Shown: positions 63,416 through 64,000 of the stretch, in pieces
How the letters are laid out: every line of letters begins with the position of its first letter
Numbering within the stretch: the first letter of the stretch is position 1
Notes under the pieces: generated by a model
What the model was told of the DNA's origin: nothing
The model's input: the letters and a program-made list of their open reading frames with translations, nothing else
The model's database searches: none
DNA from: Heracleum sosnowskyi
Lineage: Eukaryota; Streptophyta; Magnoliopsida; Apiales; Apiaceae
DNA length: 64,000 nucleotides
Assembly: GCA_030848705.1 (NCBI GenBank)
Contig: CM061243.1
Location: 117,080,674 to 117,144,673 of the forward strand
Direction: 5' to 3'
Translations under genes and position numbers: made by a program

Positions 63416-64000
63416 CTGTGTGAACTTGGAATGGTATAAGTTAGACCCTCTATGTATATGTATATATATCTGTGTGTGCATGCATCTATGTGTTGATATC
63501 ATATGAGATTTTACGGTAATACATGATGTCCTTTTTTGTTTGTCAGCAACAGTACGGGGAAACTATGAATACGTGTGGTAGTTCCTTAGTCTGGCTCAAA
63601 GATTTAGTAGACTCCGATTTAGGAGGGGAGCATGTTGCATCTTCTAATGTCATTATTCTCAATCTAGTAAAGCAGATTCTCAGTCACGTGTTATTTTCTA
63701 GAGATTTTCACAATGTCCCTAATTTAATTTATAGATAATTTAAGTTATTCAAAATTCGGTATGCACTAATATGATATTTCTTAACATATAAATATGTTGT
63801 ATAAGTCATATTTAGACTGATTCACTAAATGTGTACGAACTTATTACAGGTCTTGCGGCAACTTTGAATCTTAAATTTCTAGCCCCAAAAAAAACGGAAG
63901 TTAAGAGAACATAAAGTTTAAAAAATAGACGTGTTTTTCTATTTCATTCTCAGTAAATCTATCTATGGAAATTAAATTTTAGAGTTAATTGTTTCATAAT
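63416..64000. other. Right flank of the CACTA element, no certain gene
   Basis: A 71-codon plus-strand frame (63523-63738) includes a better-looking core (63546-63671: QQYGETMNTCGSSLVWLKDL and on) preceded by tttgtcag, so it might be an exon of an unrecognised gene continuing from the left flank at ~56200. I cannot name it. The rest is AT-rich. Confidence 0.3.

Overview
This is a repeat-dominated stretch of a plant nuclear genome, from a eudicot whose species I cannot identify. The evidence is spliced plant-type genes (an NRT1/PTR-family transporter, a QALGGH C2H2 zinc-finger gene), Ty1/copia elements with tRNA-iMet primer sites, Helitrons, CACTA, hAT and Mutator-type elements, and very AT-rich spacer DNA. 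Only two protein genes look intact. Most of the remaining sequence can be assigned to transposable elements, many with exact ends.

Layout. 1-2887: 3' part of a copia-type LTR retrotransposon (accessory ORF, polypurine tract, 1.3-kb LTR). 2888-4959: Helitron debris. 4960-27275: four Helitrons joined head to tail on the minus strand. The first is split by a complete, very young 16.1-kb copia-type retrotransposon (6376-22447, TSD gtttc, LTRs differing by two substitutions and one 6-bp indel). That element has gag-pol with in-frame stops, then a very long broken accessory reading frame that itself holds a 1.6-kb insertion. 28336-32497: another Helitron relative with minisatellite-like repeats, into which a 2.5-kb Helitron (29553-32058) with an RPA1-like gene remnant has inserted. 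33238-34428: a Mutator-like element with long terminal inverted repeats.

34800-37064: an intact five-exon NPF transporter gene. 37890-42396: a tandem duplicate of that gene and its upstream region, now a pseudogene carrying a hAT MITE, two TRIM-type elements and a Helitron. 42397-46577: intergenic DNA with a second hAT MITE (44575-45176) and a Mutator-type MITE (45723-45990). 46578-47018: an intronless single-finger C2H2 gene with EAR-like ends. 47323-54846: a 7.5-kb non-autonomous LTR element (LARD) full of GACGCGTC-type motifs and tandem arrays. 54910-55492: a small CACTA element. 56202-63412: a 7.2-kb Pack-CACTA (TSD acc). It carries exons of anthranilate phosphoribosyltransferase (PAT1/TrpD), an antisense exon of a filament-like plant protein, a Ptta/En-Spm transposase remnant, and a Helitron inside a captured or native intron.

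The host genes do not form a pathway. The window is chiefly a record of nested insertions. The most notable items are the double gene capture in the CACTA element, the four-unit Helitron tandem array, the Helitron with a natural empty-site paralogue and RPA1 cargo, and the GACAG-motif-saturated retrotransposon with near-identical LTRs but three nonsense codons.
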